Below, piece by piece: positions 4,445 through 5,697 of a stretch of 5,697 nt of DNA. How positions within the stretch are numbered: position 1 is the stretch's first letter; every line of letters starts with the position of its first letter. Under the pieces are notes generated by a model. It saw only the letters and a list, made by a program, of their open reading frames with translations, was not told the origin of the DNA and did no database searches. The position numbers and the translations under genes are program-made. The DNA is from JAANXG01 sp049583715 (GTDB lineage: Bacteria; Pseudomonadota; Gammaproteobacteria; Arenicellales; JAANXG01): contig JBAUWJ010000058.1 in NCBI GenBank assembly GCA_049583715.1, positions 1 through 5,697 of the forward strand, in the 5' to 3' direction.

Positions 4445-5697
4445 CGCTCGAGCCCTTCCACCTGCTGCGCGGCGCGGGCGAGCTCGCCTTCCGTAATGCC
4501 GAAGAGCTCGTCATCCCGGGGATGCAAGTCACGAAGGGGCTGCTCGAGCGTATCCCGGACGATGATTGCCATCTGCTCGAGCTGTTCTCGCTTCAGCCTC
4601 CCGATCACCGTGCGCAGATACTGTCCGACGGCGCTCTCGGTCAGGTATGACGTCAGCGATATGACCGCCGGTGCCAACAGGGCATCGTACAGGCCCACCG
4701 TCCCGGTCTTCATGGCCAGCACGATACCGCCGGCATCCGCGGCCGCGCGCGTCGCCCGAAGCGCGTTCAAGCCGACGGGGTTATGCTGCAGCCGGGCATA
4801 GAGCTCCTCGGACAGTTTCTCGATGCGCGGCTGGAAAGCGCGCCGGTAATCGTCGACGGAGGCCCTGAAGTCGCGCTTCAGCGCCGGATCCCGGCCGGCC
4901 AGCTCCGCGGCCAGGGCGCGCCACCACGGGTGTCGCCTGCCGAGGACCTCACTGCGCAGCGACAGCAGGTAGTGATCGAGGGCGGCGTCCAGCACCTTCA
5001 GCTCCTGGTCGCGGCCGGGCTCAACGCTTCTGCCGAGGAGCGCAGACACCTTGTGAAACGGCCAGGTCAGGATGCGCCGGGTCCCGGACAGGGTCCCCGC
5101 GAGAGCCGGAATCTCCAGGAGCTCCAGCAGGCCGAGTATCGCCTTGCGTGCGACGTCATGATGACGGGCGTGGTCTATGTACTCGGTTCGGTATCTCTCC
5201 ACGAACGAGACGCTGGCCGCCTCGACCATGCTCCGCCACTCACGCCGGCACGCGAGTTCCTCCTCCACCGGCGCAACCCAGACCGTCCAGTGACTGCGGA
5301 GCAGGCGGCTCATGGCGGCACGCCGGTCAGCCCGGGAGCGGCGAGCGAGGTGCCCGAACACCGCCCGTCGAAATTCCCGGACGTCACTCCGCTCGAGCAG
5401 TATTGCCGTGTCTCCACCCGCCACCGACGGCAGCGTGAAGACGGGCACGCCGGGCGGCACGCGCGGGTTGTCCTCCAGCCGGCGCCGGATGACAGGTACC
5501 AGGACATCGGCATCGGAAGGCACGAGGCCCCCTCCCCCGGACCCCGCGCCTCTTTCGCATTTGTTGAGGCAAACGACCGCCGGTATCTGCAGCGGGGCGA
5601 TGCCTTCGAGCACGGTCCACACCGATTGATCGGCATACTTTTCCTTGCTGAGCACCACGACCACCAGGTCCACCAAGGCGCACACCTGCGCCACCTG
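4441..5697 (-). CDS. GTPase domain protein, first gene of the pair (C-terminal part)
   Basis: The frame stays open to the right edge, so the start, P-loop and G3 motif lie outside; 418 codons are visible. The visible part begins in the GTPase core: a hydrophobic strand (DLVVVVLSKEKYAD, from about residue 10), then the guanine-specificity motif NKCE (about 45-48) after IPAVVCL. A long, mostly helical region follows, rich in Arg, Glu and Leu. A glycine-rich hydrophobic stretch at about residues 318-350 (GGIVLAMKTGTVGLYD, then LLAPAVISLTSYL) may dip into the membrane or form a hairpin. A charged C-terminal helix ends the protein. It belongs to the same broad class of large P-loop GTPases as its downstream partner, but keeps a conventional Lys in G4. 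The two reading frames overlap by 4 nt and form one operon. Specific function is not known to me. Confidence 0.82.
   Translation of the reverse strand, partial: QVAQVCALVDLVVVVLSKEKYADQSVWTVLEGIAPLQIPAVVCLNKCERGAGSGGGGLVPSDADVLVPVIRRRLEDNPRVPPGVPVFTLPSVAGGDTAILLERSDVREFRRAVFGHLARRSRADRRAAMSRLLRSHWTVWVAPVEEELACRREWRSMVEAASVSFVERYRTEYIDHARHHDVARKAILGLLELLEIPALAGTLSGTRRILTWPFHKVSALLGRSVEPGRDQELKVLDAALDHYLLSLRSEVLGRRHPWWRALAAELAGRDPALKRDFRASVDDYRRAFQPRIEKLSEELYARLQHNPVGLNALRATRAAADAGGIVLAMKTGTVGLYDALLAPAVISLTSYLTESAVGQYLRTVIGRLKREQLEQMAIIVRDTLEQPLRDLHPRDDELFGITEGELARAAQQVEGLER

Noticed and set aside
3596..4801. Plus-strand open frame of 401 codons opposite the GTPase pair
   Set aside because: It spans both GTPase genes antisense, including the P-loop and the junction, and has the Pro/Arg/Ala-rich composition of a shadow frame in high-GC DNA.
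1..5697. CRISPR array, tRNA, rRNA or insertion sequence
   Set aside because: No regularly spaced repeats, cloverleaf-like sequence, rRNA-like stretch, transposase or terminal inverted repeats with target duplication were seen.

Overview
The window is GC-rich double-stranded DNA with dense, non-overlapping coding on both strands. It most likely comes from a gammaproteobacterium, possibly of the Chromatiales/Ectothiorhodospiraceae kind. That placement is inference. It rests on the GN-type sortase with its VIT/VWA target (a system known from marine and other Gram-negative proteobacteria), the c4-like dihaem cytochrome, the high GC and the dispersed CCCTC/GGGAG-type intergenic repeats. No rRNA or tRNA gene, CRISPR array, transposase or phage gene was seen.

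Left part (1-1584, + strand): a probable operon of three genes. The first is the C-terminal end of a cell-surface sortase target protein with an LPQTG sorting motif, a membrane anchor and a basic tail. Its dedicated GN-class sortase follows, starting at a GTG inside the target gene (34-nt overlap). Then, 14 nt after the sortase stop, comes a small SAM-dependent methyltransferase of the thiopurine methyltransferase (TPMT)-like family. The sortase cleaves and processes the LPQTG protein at the inner membrane. The methyltransferase is probably a co-transcribed passenger acting on a small thiol, selenium, tellurium or halide-type substrate.

Middle part (1585-2905): a 365-bp gap with an AT-rich island (about 1741-1810) carrying TTAAGTG/CACTTAA inverted repeats, followed by a GC-rich stable hairpin in the presumed leader. 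Next is a secreted dihaem cytochrome c of the c4 type (1950-2555), probably a periplasmic electron carrier. After it lies a 350-bp convergent intergenic region filled with imperfect dispersed-type repeats and G/C-only hairpins, with no gene.

Right part (2906-5697, - strand): two co-transcribed genes whose coding regions overlap by 4 nt (ATGA). The upstream one runs off the right edge. Both look like large dynamin/YfjP-like GTPases. The complete downstream one has a canonical P-loop but altered G3 and G4 motifs and two membrane segments near its C-terminus. The partial upstream one shows an NKxE G4 motif. Their role is not known to me. As a tightly coupled, membrane-associated pair of GTPases they are the least understood module in the window and the best candidate for an undescribed system.
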